Notes: generated by a model not told the origin, from the letters alone. A stretch of 35,752 bases of DNA from Alphaproteobacteria bacterium (GCA_040905865.1 JBBDQU010000035.1:1-35752), one strand, 5' to 3'. Shown: positions 25,627-34,430, numbered from the stretch's first letter. Program-made: numbers and translations.

Positions 25627-27731
25627 GCGGCGGTTTTCGGCTCGGCGTGGATATCGGCGGCACCTTCACCGATATCGTGCTGCTCGGCGATGACGGCGCG
25701 CTGTACAGCAAGAAGATCCTCTCCACCCCCGACGATTACAGCCGCGCCATCCAGGAAGGCGCCGCGGCATTACTGGCGGAAACCGGCATCGCGGCGTCGG
25801 CGATCCGCGAGGTCGGGCACGGCACCACGGTCGCGACCAACGCCATTATCGAGCGCAAGGGCGTGACGGTCGCGCTGGTGACGACGCAGGGCTTCCGCGA
25901 CGTGCTGGAAATCGGTCGTTTCCGCTCGCCGCGGCTCTACGACCTCGACTTCCGCAAGCCGGAACCGCTGGTCGAGCGCCGGTTGCGGCTGGAGGTGCCG
26001 GAACGCATGCTGGCCTCCGGCGACGTGCATATCCCGCTGGACGAGGCCGCCTGCGCCGCGGTGGGAAAGCGCTGCGTCGCGCTGGGCGCCGACGCCATCG
26101 CCGTGTGCTTCATCAACGCCTACGCCAACCCGGAACACGAGGAACGGGCGGCGGCGATCCTGCGGCGGAACGCGCCGGGCGTCCCCGTGACGATCTCCAC
26201 CGAACTGGTGCCCCAGGTGCAGGAATACGAACGCACCAGCACGGTCGTGGTGAACGCCTATATCCGCCCGGTGATCGAACGCTACGTCGCGTCGCTGCAA
26301 CGCCGGCTGGCCGAACTGGGCATCGCCGTGCCGCTCAACATCATGCAGTCCAACGGCGGCGTGCTGCCGGCGAAGGGCGCGGCGCGCGATCCGGTCTACA
26401 TCATCGAATCCGGCCCGGCCGCCGGGGTGGTCGGCGCGCAGCGCATGGGCACGCGCATCGGCACCGACAACATGCTGGTCTTCGACATGGGCGGCACCAC
26501 CGCCAAGGCGGCGATCATCGAAGGCGGTCGCTTCGGCCTGTCGCCGGAAACCGAGGTTGGCGGCGGCGCGGCGCTGGGCCACCGCATGATCCGCGGCGGG
26601 GGCTATGTGGTGCAGGTGCCGACAATCGACATTGCGGAGGTCGGCGCCGGCGGCGGCAGCATCGCCTGGGTGGACGCCGGCGGTGCGGTGCAGGTGGGGC
26701 CGCGCAGCGCCGGGGCGGCGCCGGGTCCGGTCTGCTACGACCTTGGCGGCGCCGACCCGACGGTGACCGACGCCAACCTGCTGCTCGGCTACCTGAACCA
26801 GGAATACCTTGTCGGCGGGGAGTTGAAGGTGAACCGGGCGAAGGCGGCGGCGCAGATGGACGCGCTCGCGGCGCGGGTGAAACAGGACCGCACGGACCTC
26901 ACCTACGGCATCCACCTCATCGCCAACGCGACCATGATGCGCGCCCTGTCCGCCGTGTCGTCGGAGCGGGGGCTCGACCCCGCCGATTTCACCCTGGTCG
27001 GCTTCGGCGGCAATGGCGGCGTGCATGTCTGCGACCTCGCGGAATCGCTGCGCATCGGCCGAATCGTCGTGCCGCCGGTGGCGGGGCTGTTCTGCGCGCT
27101 GGGCTTGCTGTTCGCCGATATGGAGCACCAGCCGGTGCGCGCCTTCTACCGTCGCCTGGACAGCCTGCAACTGGAAGAATTGAACGCCGCGCTGCAATCC
27201 CTCTCGGACGAGGCCGCCGAACTGCTGGAGGCGGACGGGTTCACGGGGCCGGACCGCAAGACCATCGCCCTGTCGGCGGAGGTCAAATATGTCGGCCAGA
27301 ATTCGTCATTGACCGTGCCCTTCGAGCACATGCCGGTGGATGCGGCGGGCCTCGCGGATTTCGCCGAACGCTTCGCCAGCCAGCACGATCACACCTTCGG
27401 CTATCGCTCCGACAGGGAGGTGCTGCAAATCGTGTCGCTGAAGGCGGTGGGCCGAGGCCTCGACGAATTCCCCCGTGTTCCCGACCGCGCCCGCCGCGCC
27501 ATGGAGAAGGTGCCCGAAGCCAGCCGCCGCGAGGCTTACTTCGGGCCCGACCACGGCTGGCTCGACACCCCGGTAATCCCGCGCTCCGGGCTGGGCGAAA
27601 AGCCGCAGCATGGCCCGCTGATCGTCGAGGAGTACGACACCACCATCGTCATCCGCCCCGGCTGGACGGCGCGGCTCGACGGCTGGAACAACGTGGTGCT
27701 GGAGCGGGGCGAGGTTTCGTCTCCTCTATAG
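25623..27731 (+). CDS. Hydantoinase A/oxoprolinase family subunit
   Basis: A 702-residue HyuA-type ATP-binding subunit (PF05378/PF01968). The actin-like phosphate-binding loop L-G-V-D-I-G-G-T-F-T-D-I-V is near 7-19. G-H-G-T-T-V-A-T-N-A near 65-74 is the family signature, followed by E-S-G-P-A-A-G-V-V near 259-267, F-D-M-G-G-T-T-A-K near 285-293, and G-F-G-G-N-G-G near 460. Length agrees with HyuA and ApcA-type subunits. It activates the substrate with ATP while HyuB performs ring opening or carboxylation. It is coupled to hyuB copy 2 through an ATGA overlap. A gene for an amidohydrolase follows after 110 bases. Confidence 0.93.
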   Translation: MSGGFRLGVDIGGTFTDIVLLGDDGALYSKKILSTPDDYSRAIQEGAAALLAETGIAASAIREVGHGTTVATNAIIERKGVTVALVTTQGFRDVLEIGRFRSPRLYDLDFRKPEPLVERRLRLEVPERMLASGDVHIPLDEAACAAVGKRCVALGADAIAVCFINAYANPEHEERAAAILRRNAPGVPVTISTELVPQVQEYERTSTVVVNAYIRPVIERYVASLQRRLAELGIAVPLNIMQSNGGVLPAKGAARDPVYIIESGPAAGVVGAQRMGTRIGTDNMLVFDMGGTTAKAAIIEGGRFGLSPETEVGGGAALGHRMIRGGGYVVQVPTIDIAEVGAGGGSIAWVDAGGAVQVGPRSAGAAPGPVCYDLGGADPTVTDANLLLGYLNQEYLVGGELKVNRAKAAAQMDALAARVKQDRTDLTYGIHLIANATMMRALSAVSSERGLDPADFTLVGFGGNGGVHVCDLAESLRIGRIVVPPVAGLFCALGLLFADMEHQPVRAFYRRLDSLQLEELNAALQSLSDEAAELLEADGFTGPDRKTIALSAEVKYVGQNSSLTVPFEHMPVDAAGLADFAERFASQHDHTFGYRSDREVLQIVSLKAVGRGLDEFPRVPDRARRAMEKVPEASRREAYFGPDHGWLDTPVIPRSGLGEKPQHGPLIVEEYDTTIVIRPGWTARLDGWNNVVLERGEVSSPL

Positions 27732-27841
27732 CAGGTTCGCGGCGCGCGGCGACGAACCGACGCTTTACGCGCCGGCACGGGTCATCCAGACTGCCCGAAA
27801 TCCGTCGCGATCATTCCGCCTCTGTCGGGGAGCCTGCTCTC

Positions 27842-28813
27842 ATGCCTGCATCTGACCGCCACTGCATCGACGTGCACCACCATATCGTGCCGCCGTTCTA
27901 CCTGGAGGAATATCGCGACAGGATTGCCGCCGGGCGCGGCGGAACGCTGTCGTCGGCGTGGACGGGATGGTCGCCGGAGCTTTCCATCGCGGCGATGGAC
28001 GCGGTCGGCGTTTCAACGTCCGTGCTGTCCCTGTCGACGCCCGGCGTATGGTTCGACGATGCGCCGCGCGCCCGCGAAACGGCGCGCCGGGTGAACGAGT
28101 ATGCCGCCGGCCTTGTTGCGAAACATCCCGGCCGGTATGGCTTCTTCGCCGCCGTGCCATTGCCGGATCCGGCGGGCAGCCTGGCCGAAATCGCCCATGC
28201 GCTCGACACGCTGGGCGCCAGCGGGATCGGGCTGCTGACCAGTTACGGCGACATGTGGCTGGGCGATGCGCGCTTCGAACCGGTGATGGCGGAACTGAAC
28301 CGTCGCAAGGCCGTGACGTTCGTGCACCCGTCCGTGCCGTTCTGCTGTCGCAATATCTTTCCGGAGGTCATTCCGATGATCGCGGAAGTACCGGCCGATA
28401 CCACGCGTACCGTCACCAACATGCTGTTCAAGGGCGTGTTCCGGCGCTATCGCGATATCCGCTGGATATTCTGCCACGCGGGTGGATTCGTGCCGATGGT
28501 GGCAAGCAGAATCGCCTATTACGGTCGGGAGGCGATGAAAATCCAGGCGCCGCAGGGGGTTGAGGCGGAACTGGCGCGGCTGTATTACGACTTGGGTGGC
28601 ATGGTTTCCAAACCGGCGATTGCGGCTCTTCTGGCCACGGCGCCGGTCAGCCAGGTCCTGATGGGCAGCGATTTTCCCTATGTGCCGCTGTCCGATACGA
28701 CGGACGGGCTGGCGGCGCTGGAAGGGGCGGGACTGGGTCTCACGCCCTCGGATATGGTGGCGATCCGGCGGGGTAACGCGCACCGGCTCATGCCGGGCCT
28801 TGGCGCGCCCTGA
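27842..28813 (+). CDS. Amidohydrolase-2/ACMSD-like metal-dependent hydrolase or decarboxylase
   Basis: A 323-residue TIM-barrel protein of PF04909, which contains ACMSD and gamma-resorcylate decarboxylase. The metal site starts with D-V-H-H-H-I-V-P (His12 and His14). It continues with T-F-V-H-P-S near 160, F-C-H-A-G-G near 215 and the catalytic Asp in M-G-S-D-F-P-Y near 278. Many family members decarboxylate rather than hydrolyse. It is encoded on the same strand as hyuA after a 110-base gap and may share that message or have its own promoter. A role in removing carboxylate from a ring or open-chain intermediate is inference. Confidence 0.85.
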   Translation: MPASDRHCIDVHHHIVPPFYLEEYRDRIAAGRGGTLSSAWTGWSPELSIAAMDAVGVSTSVLSLSTPGVWFDDAPRARETARRVNEYAAGLVAKHPGRYGFFAAVPLPDPAGSLAEIAHALDTLGASGIGLLTSYGDMWLGDARFEPVMAELNRRKAVTFVHPSVPFCCRNIFPEVIPMIAEVPADTTRTVTNMLFKGVFRRYRDIRWIFCHAGGFVPMVASRIAYYGREAMKIQAPQGVEAELARLYYDLGGMVSKPAIAALLATAPVSQVLMGSDFPYVPLSDTTDGLAALEGAGLGLTPSDMVAIRRGNAHRLMPGLGAP

Positions 28814-28830
28814 ACCGGCGATCCGGCGCA

Positions 28831-29241
28831 TCAGTCCGCCGCGATGACCGCCTCGATATCGATTTCCATCAACATATCGGGCAGCGCCAGACCGGCGACG
28901 ATCAGGCCCGTCTGACACGGGCGGACGCCCTTGAGCCATTTGGCAAGTACGGCATAGACCGGCGCCCGGTGCGCACGGTCCGTCAGATACACTGTTGTCT
29001 TGACGATATCGTTCAGGGATGCGCCGGCTTCGCGCAGCAGGACGTCCGCACAGCGCATTGCGTTTTCTGCCTGCGCGGCGGGGTCGCCCCTGCCGACAAA
29101 GACTCCGTCGAAGTCGAGCCCCGTCTGTCCGCGGACCCATACCCTGTTGCCGGCGCGCACCGCCATCGACAGCTCATAGGTAACGTCCTGGCCGTCATGG
29201 GTCATCGTCTGGTCGAAGGGGCGAATGCGCCTGTGTGGCAT
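28831..29241 (-). CDS. RidA/YjgF/Rid family protein
   Basis: A 136-residue protein of the Rid superfamily, which hydrolyses reactive enamines/imines to ketones. Conserved landmarks are V-R-G-Q-T-G-L-D near 36-43, N-A-M-R-C near 59-63, and D-I-V-K-T-T-V-Y-L-T near 77-86. The Arg in V-R-P-C-Q-T-G-L-I-V (near 109) and the Glu in E-I-D-I-E-A-V correspond to E. coli RidA Arg105 and Glu120. A GGGAG ribosome site precedes ATG 29241. It is convergent with the amidohydrolase gene, 17 bases apart. Whether it serves general imine clean-up or the local pathway is unknown. Confidence 0.9.
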   Translation of the reverse strand: MPHRRIRPFDQTMTHDGQDVTYELSMAVRAGNRVWVRGQTGLDFDGVFVGRGDPAAQAENAMRCADVLLREAGASLNDIVKTTVYLTDRAHRAPVYAVLAKWLKGVRPCQTGLIVAGLALPDMLMEIDIEAVIAAD

Positions 29242-29266
29242 GCGTGGCTCCCGGCTGGTCTGTCTC

Positions 29267-29291
29267 ATTGAAAGTATAGCACCCACACAGG
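29267..29291 (+). repeat. Partial copy of a palindromic-element flank
   Basis: These 25 bases match 33454-33478, the left flank of palindromic copy C, with about five mismatches (ATTGAAAG...AGCACC...CACAGG). There is no perfect inner palindrome here. It may be a decayed copy or a shared promoter-like sequence upstream of the RidA gene. Confidence 0.45.
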
Positions 29292-29350
29292 CCGGAATGC
29301 CGCTGTGACGATACACGCCAAAAAATCATATCGGTTTGCGGCGATCTGTT

Positions 29351-30730
29351 CTATTCGAGCGGTTTCAGGTCGCCGAGCATTGTCGGAATGAGCTCCGTCA
29401 CGGTCGGATGTATGTGCACGGCCTGCTGGATCACAGTGTAGGGCGCGCCGGCATACATCACGTCGAGCACCGAGTGGACGACCTCGTCGCCCCGAATGCC
29501 GAGGATCGCCGCGCCGAGAACCGTCCCGGCGTCCGCGTCGATCAGGATCTTCATCAGCCCCTGGGTCTCGCTGCGCTCCCGCGCGCGGCTGACGCCGGTC
29601 ATCTTCATCCTGCCGACCAGCGCCTTGCGTCCGGAATCCCGGATTTCGCGTTCCGTCATGCCTGCCCGCCCCAGCGGCGGATCGATGAAAAGGCCGTATG
29701 TCTGGATGCGGTCGGAAACGCGCCGTGGGTCGCCGTCGAACATGTTGGCGGCTAGAATTTCATAATCGTTGTAGGACGTGTGGGTGAACGCGCCGCGCCC
29801 GTTGACATCGCCCGTGGCCCAGATGCCGGGAACATTCGTGCGAAGCTCGTCGTCGACCGTGACATATCCACGCTCGTCGGTTTCGACACCCGCCCTGTCG
29901 AGGTGCAGGTCGTCGGTATTGGGTCTCCGGCCGACGGCGATCAGGACGTGGGAGCCCACGATTTCCGTGGCCTCCGGCTCGCAGTTGGCGGTCACCGCCA
30001 CCCGGTCGCCACGCTTCGCCAACCCGATGCATTCGGCAGCGAGCCGGACTTCGATTCCTTCGCCTTCCAGAATTTCCTGCACGGCGGCGGAGACGTCCTC
30101 GTCCTCCCTCCCGATCAGCCGCGGCCCCTTCTCCACCACGGTGACCCTGCTGCCGAAGCGCCGGTACATCTGGGCGAATTCGAGGCCGATATAGCTGCCG
30201 CCGACGATGACCAGGTGTTCGGGGAGGAAATCCACATCCATCATGCCGGAACTGGTCAGGTAGTCGACCTCGCCGATACCCGGCATGTCCGGCACTACGG
30301 CGCGGGCGCCGACATTGAGGACGATCCAGGGCGCTTCCAGCAGGTCCCCGTTGACCCGGATGGAATGGGCGCCTTCGAATCTGGCATGGCCTTCGTAAAC
30401 GGTCAGGTTTTCCATATTCTTCAGCCAGTTCGTAAGCCCTTCATTGGACTGGCGCACGATACGGTCCTTACGGTCCTTGACCTGTTTCATGTCTACCGAA
30501 ACGGCGCCGCCGACGGTCACGCCGAAATCCGCACTGCGGCGTGCCATATGGGCCGCCCGTGCGCTCGCGACCAGCGCCTTGGTCGGGGTGCACCCCACAT
30601 TGACGCAGGTGCCCCCGAAGCGTTTCCGTTCGATGATAGCGGTCTTCATGCCTTTTGCCGTCATCCGCGCCGCGAGCGGCGGTCCGGCCTGGCCGGTTCC
30701 GATAATAATCGCGTCGAAGTTTTCCGCCAT
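29351..30730 (-). CDS. RclA/MerA-like pyridine nucleotide-disulfide oxidoreductase
   Basis: A 459-residue FAD/NAD(P)H flavoprotein. The FAD site I-I-I-G-T-G-Q-A-G is near 8-16. The redox-active disulfide is Cys42-Cys47 (G-T-C-V-N-V-G-C-T-P-T-K). The NAD(P)H site V-I-V-G-G-S-Y-I-G-L-E is near 180, G-D-V-N-G near 305, and the C-terminal catalytic H-I-H-P-T-V-T-E near 440. It lacks the extra heavy-metal-binding N-domain and vicinal C-terminal Cys pair of MerA, so it fits the RclA/YkgC-like group better than mercuric reductase or lipoamide dehydrogenase. A TGGAG ribosome site precedes the ATG. No merR-, mer- or rcl-type neighbour is present. Confidence 0.85.
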   Translation of the reverse strand: MAENFDAIIIGTGQAGPPLAARMTAKGMKTAIIERKRFGGTCVNVGCTPTKALVASARAAHMARRSADFGVTVGGAVSVDMKQVKDRKDRIVRQSNEGLTNWLKNMENLTVYEGHARFEGAHSIRVNGDLLEAPWIVLNVGARAVVPDMPGIGEVDYLTSSGMMDVDFLPEHLVIVGGSYIGLEFAQMYRRFGSRVTVVEKGPRLIGREDEDVSAAVQEILEGEGIEVRLAAECIGLAKRGDRVAVTANCEPEATEIVGSHVLIAVGRRPNTDDLHLDRAGVETDERGYVTVDDELRTNVPGIWATGDVNGRGAFTHTSYNDYEILAANMFDGDPRRVSDRIQTYGLFIDPPLGRAGMTEREIRDSGRKALVGRMKMTGVSRARERSETQGLMKILIDADAGTVLGAAILGIRGDEVVHSVLDVMYAGAPYTVIQQAVHIHPTVTELIPTMLGDLKPLE

Positions 30731-30824
30731 GGCCGGACTCCATTGCTGTGGACCTAGTTTCCTAGCTAATCCGAATGGATGGAATTTGTAGGTCGTCGCG
30801 CGATAAATCCGCACTGGCGCGGGC

Positions 30825-31988
30825 CTATCCCGCCTTCGGTCCCGCAGTCGCACGCCTGAGCCACAGCCGGACGGCGACAGAACGAATGACCTCGGCGGCT
30901 GCGCCGGCGAGCAGGCCCCAGAAGGGGTCGATCCAGATCGTGACCGCGGCCGTCGCGGCGATGACCGGCCAGCAGGACAGCCTGCTGTCGAACAGCCGTC
31001 TGTTTAACGCGAGTTGCGCCGAGGCCAGCATCAGCAGCGCCCCCAGTCCCGCCGCCGGCACGGCGCCGAGCAGCGCAAGGCCGCCGCCGCCGGGCAGCAG
31101 GGCCAGGACCAGCAGCGCGAGGCCGAGCAGCAGCGGCGCCGTACCGCTTCGCGCGCCGAAGCGGTGATGCGCCGCAAGCCCGCCGGCGCCGTGGCACATC
31201 GGCAGCGCGCCGAACGGGGTCAGCAGGATGTTCGCGAGGCCGCTGGTCACCGACAGCCGGGCGGGCGTGACATGCGCGGCGCGGTCGCCGAAACAGTCGC
31301 CGGCGACCAGCGCGGTAAGCAGGACCGCGTTGGTGAAGGTAAGCGGCAGTTGCGGCAGTACGAGCAGGGAGAATGCCTCCGTCAGGTCTGTCACCGAGGG
31401 AAGCGACGGCAGGACGAGGGCATCGGGGAACCCGGAACCGGCCCCGATTCCGGCGACGCCGAGCCAGTGCGCAAGGCCGATGGCGGCAGCCAGCGCAATC
31501 GGTACCGACGGAACGCGCGGCGCCAGCATCAGACCGACCAGCAGCATCAGCGTCACACCGGCGATGACCGGCGCCGTCGCCATCAGGCTGAAGCCGACCA
31601 GCATCAGCGCCACGCCGAGGCCGAGCTGCAACCCGCTGAGCACCGATTGCGGCACCAGTCGCGCCAGCCGACCGAGCCACCCGGTCAGGCCGAGCACGAG
31701 CAGCAGGACGCCTATCATGACGCCGCTGGCCATGATGCTTCCGGCGGCGACCGGGGCCGTCAGGATGACGGCGGCGACCGCCTTCATCGGCTGCACCGGG
31801 ACCGGCAGGCGGTAGTAGAGCGCGGAGGCGATGTAGAAGACCGCAAAACCGAGCAACACCGGCACCGGCGGCAGTCCCGCGACGACAATGGTCCCCAGCA
31901 CCAGGGGCAGCAGGGTTCCCAGGTCGGCCAGCGCGCCGTTCAACTCGCGCAGGTTTACCGTAAAATCATGTCCCTTCGATACTTCCAA
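30825..31988 (-). CDS. MOT1-type molybdate/sulfate transporter
   Basis: A 387-residue membrane protein with about 10-12 helices. The signatures of the MOT1 family (PF16983, putative sulfate/molybdate transporter) are L-N-G-A-L-A-D-L-G-T-L-L-P near 16-28, V-P-V-Q-P-M-K-A-V-A near 63-72, and M-C-H-G-A-G-G-L-A-A-H-H-R-F-G-A near 270-285. The start is a TTG at 31988 with a GGAGG ribosome site ten bases upstream, the only start that keeps the family's N-terminal motif. The flavin oxidoreductase gene is 94 bases downstream. No molybdenum enzyme or cofactor gene is visible in the window. Confidence 0.82.
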   Translation of the reverse strand: MEVSKGHDFTVNLRELNGALADLGTLLPLVLGTIVVAGLPPVPVLLGFAVFYIASALYYRLPVPVQPMKAVAAVILTAPVAAGSIMASGVMIGVLLLVLGLTGWLGRLARLVPQSVLSGLQLGLGVALMLVGFSLMATAPVIAGVTLMLLVGLMLAPRVPSVPIALAAAIGLAHWLGVAGIGAGSGFPDALVLPSLPSVTDLTEAFSLLVLPQLPLTFTNAVLLTALVAGDCFGDRAAHVTPARLSVTSGLANILLTPFGALPMCHGAGGLAAHHRFGARSGTAPLLLGLALLVLALLPGGGGLALLGAVPAAGLGALLMLASAQLALNRRLFDSRLSCWPVIAATAAVTIWIDPFWGLLAGAAAEVIRSVAVRLWLRRATAGPKAG

Positions 31989-32060
31989 GGTCGCTCGTCC
32001 TCCGGGACGCCGTTCGACTATTCCGTATCGCCGGGGTACCGGCCCGACCGGCGCCGCTTT

Positions 32061-33260
32061 CTACAGCGACGACAGGTCCGGCTCGTTGCCGAACCAGTAG
32101 GAACCGACGATCTGGTAATGCGCCTTCCGCCCCTGCGTCTGCTGGGTCACCGTATGGATGTCACGGAAGCGGCGTTCGAACGGGGCGCTGTTGAAGATCA
32201 CCGAGGCGCCCGCCGCCTCGTACATCAGGTCCGCCGCCCGCTTCGCTTCATGAATCGCATGGGTGGTGGCGATGCGCAGGCGCATGCGGTGGTCGATGGT
32301 GACCTCGCCGGTTGCTTCCGCCTCGTCGAACATGTCGTCCAGTTCGCTGCGCTGGAAGCAGCGCGCCGCATCGAGCCAGATCCGCGCCTGCGCGTATTCA
32401 TACTGCACGACCGGGTTCAGGGCGAGGGTGCTCTGCTGGCGCTGCGGCGTCTTCTTCAGCGCCAGCTTGTGGAACTCGTCCAGGATCTGCGCCGCGACCC
32501 CCATGGCAAGCCCCGAAAAGCCGCTGGCGTACATGTTGGTCTGCTTGAACTTGTACATGGTGCCGTCATGCCAGCGATCGGGCGCGTAATCGCGCTTGAG
32601 GGTATTCCCCTCCGGCACGAACAGGTCCTTCACGAAATACCCGTCACTGGCGGTGCCGCGCAGGCCCATGACGTTCCAGATGTCCTCCATCTCCACGTCG
32701 GCCTTGGGCATCAGCATGGTACGGACCTGCGGCTTGCCGGCGGCATCGGGCACCGGTTCGCCCTTGCCGTCCACCAGCGTCGCATGGGTGCCGAGCCAGC
32801 TTGCATGGCGGCAGCCGCTGGCGAAGCGGGTATGGGCGTTGACGATATAGCCGCCATCGACCTTCTGCGCCGTCGATTTGCCCGGCCCCCAGGCCAGCAC
32901 CGCGCGCTTGTCGTCGTTCCACATGCGCTTCGCATCGTCCGGGTTCATGAAGGCCGCGACCTGGGAGCAGCCATTGCCCTGGCAGGTCACCCACGCGACG
33001 CTGGCGTCATACCGGCCCAGCTCCTCGATGATCCGGGAGAAATCCGACGGCCTGAGCTGCCCGCCGCCGAATTCCCTGGGCAGCAGCAGGCGGAACAGCC
33101 CGGCATTATGCATCGCGTCCAGCAGCTTTGGCGGCAGGCGGCGGTTCTGCTCGATCTCGGTGAGCGATTCGGTAATGACCGGGCCCACGTCGCGGATCTT
33201 CGCCAGATAATGTTCCCGATCCGAAACGCCCGGCTGGGCGGTTGCTGCAATGGATACCAT
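32061..33260 (-). CDS. Acyl-CoA-dehydrogenase-fold flavin monooxygenase (HpaB/DszC-like)
   Basis: A 399-residue protein with the acyl-CoA dehydrogenase fold. The N-domain includes A-M-H-N-A-G-L-F-R-L-L-L-P-R-E-F-G-G near 49-66. The middle domain includes N-V-M-G-L-R-G-T-A-S-D near 197-207. The C-domain is of the PF08028 type found in FMNH2-dependent monooxygenases such as DszC and 4-hydroxyphenylacetate hydroxylases. The usual acyl-CoA dehydrogenase catalytic Glu was not located. A GGGGGAAGGAAACGAAC leader fixes the ATG. It would need a separate flavin reductase, which is not visible nearby. Substrate unknown. Confidence 0.82.
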   Translation of the reverse strand: MVSIAATAQPGVSDREHYLAKIRDVGPVITESLTEIEQNRRLPPKLLDAMHNAGLFRLLLPREFGGGQLRPSDFSRIIEELGRYDASVAWVTCQGNGCSQVAAFMNPDDAKRMWNDDKRAVLAWGPGKSTAQKVDGGYIVNAHTRFASGCRHASWLGTHATLVDGKGEPVPDAAGKPQVRTMLMPKADVEMEDIWNVMGLRGTASDGYFVKDLFVPEGNTLKRDYAPDRWHDGTMYKFKQTNMYASGFSGLAMGVAAQILDEFHKLALKKTPQRQQSTLALNPVVQYEYAQARIWLDAARCFQRSELDDMFDEAEATGEVTIDHRMRLRIATTHAIHEAKRAADLMYEAAGASVIFNSAPFERRFRDIHTVTQQTQGRKAHYQIVGSYWFGNEPDLSSL

Positions 33261-33386
33261 GTTCGTTTCCTTCCCCCGGTACGGATTCCCGCCGCCTGTA
33301 TCGGACAGATCGGAACCGCGTACCGTTACGGTAACAACATTTCCCGCTTCAGGGCAATCGCGTGGCCGTCAACGCCGCGCGGCGAC

Positions 33387-33443
33387 CTGGATCAGATCGT
33401 GATTGTTGGATCGCCTGCGGCGATCCAACAATCACGTGAATCT
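33387..33443 (-). repeat. Palindromic element, copy B
   Basis: Read on the minus strand, its left end is AGATTCACG (33435-33443) and its right end is CGATCTGATCCAG (33387-33399), nearly identical to copy A. The inner palindrome has 16-base perfect arms (33400-33415 and 33419-33434) around three bases. The arm sequence is unrelated to those of copies A and C. Confidence 0.75.
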
Positions 33444-33464
33444 GATCTATCTTATTGAAAGCAG

Positions 33465-33525
33465 AGCACCTTCACAGGATTGAATAGAACCCGTTGTGGT
33501 TCTATTCAATCCTGATGTGCTCTAG
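33465..33525 (+). repeat. Palindromic element, copy C
   Basis: The left end is AGCACCTTCAC (33465-33475, preceded by AG). The inner palindrome has 16-base perfect arms (33476-33491 and 33498-33513) around a six-base loop, and the right end is GATGTGCTCTAG (33514-33525). The ends follow the pattern TTCAC...GATSTGMTCYAG shared with copies A and B. The closing CTAG overlaps the stop codon of the enoyl-CoA hydratase gene. Copies B and C are divergent, with a 21-base spacer. Confidence 0.7.
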
Positions 33526-34310
33526 CGTCCCTGGAAAACCGGTTTGCGTTTTTCGACAAAGGCGCGGGCCGCTTCCTTGTGGTCCTCGGTCTGGGAGCAA
33601 CGCGAATGGTGCATCGCCTCCAGGTCGAAAACCGCCTCCAGCGATCCGGTTTCCGCCGCGTTCAGGTTTTTCTTCATGTAACCCAGCGTCACGACGGGAC
33701 CGTCCGCCAGCCGCTTCGCGATCGCCATGGTTTCCGCCTCCAGCGCGTCGTCCGGCACGACCCGGTTGACCATGCCCAGCGCCAGCGCCTGGTCCGCCGG
33801 TACGGTTTCGGACAGCCAGTACAGCTCGCGCGCCTTGGCCGTCCCGACCAGCCGGGTCAGGAAATAGGCGCCGCCAAAATCGCCGGACAGGCCGACGCGG
33901 GCGAAGGCGGTGGTGAAGCGCGCGGTTTCGCTGGCGATGCGCATGTCGCAGGCCAGCGCCAGCGACATCCCGGCCCCCGCCGCCGGGCCGCGCACCATGG
34001 CGATGGTCGGTTTGGCGATCTGGTGCAGCAGGCGCGACACCTCCATGCGCTGGCGCAGGCCCAGCACCCGTTCCTCCAGCGTCGGTTCCGCCGCCGCCCT
34101 GTCCATGCGCTTCACATCGCCCCCGGCGCAGAAACCGCGCCCGGCGCCGGTCAGGATGATGGCGCGGACGCCGGGGTCGTTCGCGTGGCGGGTCAGCGCG
34201 TCAAGGGCCGCCGCCATCATGTCCGGCGTCATCGCATTCAGCGCTTCCGGGCGATTCATGGTCAGGGTGGCGACGCCGTCGGCGACGTTTTCCAGCAGGG
34301 TATCGGTCAT
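33522..34310 (-). CDS. Enoyl-CoA hydratase/isomerase family protein
   Basis: A 262-residue crotonase-fold protein. The oxyanion-hole segments are A-L-N-A-M-T near 27-32 with G-A-G-R-G-F-C-A-G-G-D-V near 58-69, and G-P-A-A-G-A-G-M-S-L-A near 107-117. The second catalytic Glu of true enoyl-CoA hydratases is not evident: the 125-145 region reads A-R-V-G-L-S-G-D-F-G-G, with Asp in place of the usual Glu/Pro pattern. It could be an isomerase or another crotonase. ATG 34310 is favoured by a GAGGA ribosome site; a TTG at 34331 would lie upstream of that site. The TAG stop lies in repeat copy C. Confidence 0.88.
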   Translation of the reverse strand: MTDTLLENVADGVATLTMNRPEALNAMTPDMMAAALDALTRHANDPGVRAIILTGAGRGFCAGGDVKRMDRAAAEPTLEERVLGLRQRMEVSRLLHQIAKPTIAMVRGPAAGAGMSLALACDMRIASETARFTTAFARVGLSGDFGGAYFLTRLVGTAKARELYWLSETVPADQALALGMVNRVVPDDALEAETMAIAKRLADGPVVTLGYMKKNLNAAETGSLEAVFDLEAMHHSRCSQTEDHKEAARAFVEKRKPVFQGR

Positions 34311-34430
34311 CGAAATTACATCCTCGGGCAAAAATGGTCATACGGGTTGGCGCGCACGGTATGGCGCCTACATTAGTCTCGCAGGTCACATGGCAACCGC
34401 CAAGGGCCGGGAATGGCGGAGGAGACGCAT

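Noticed and set aside
27734-27758. Hairpin after the HyuA gene (GGTTCG/CGAACC)
   Set aside because: Only six pairs with a 13-base GC loop and no T-tract; too weak to call a terminator.
26105-27841. Plus-strand frame running into the amidohydrolase gene from within HyuA
   Set aside because: The part before 27842 is an out-of-frame Arg/Gly-rich translation of HyuA. The real start has the D-V-H-H-H motif close to it.
29351-30730. Mercuric reductase (merA)
   Set aside because: The N-terminal metal-binding domain and the C-terminal vicinal Cys pair are missing, and no mer genes are nearby.
33387-33525. CRISPR array
   Set aside because: The repeats are inverted palindromes with different cores and no regular spacers, and there are no cas genes.
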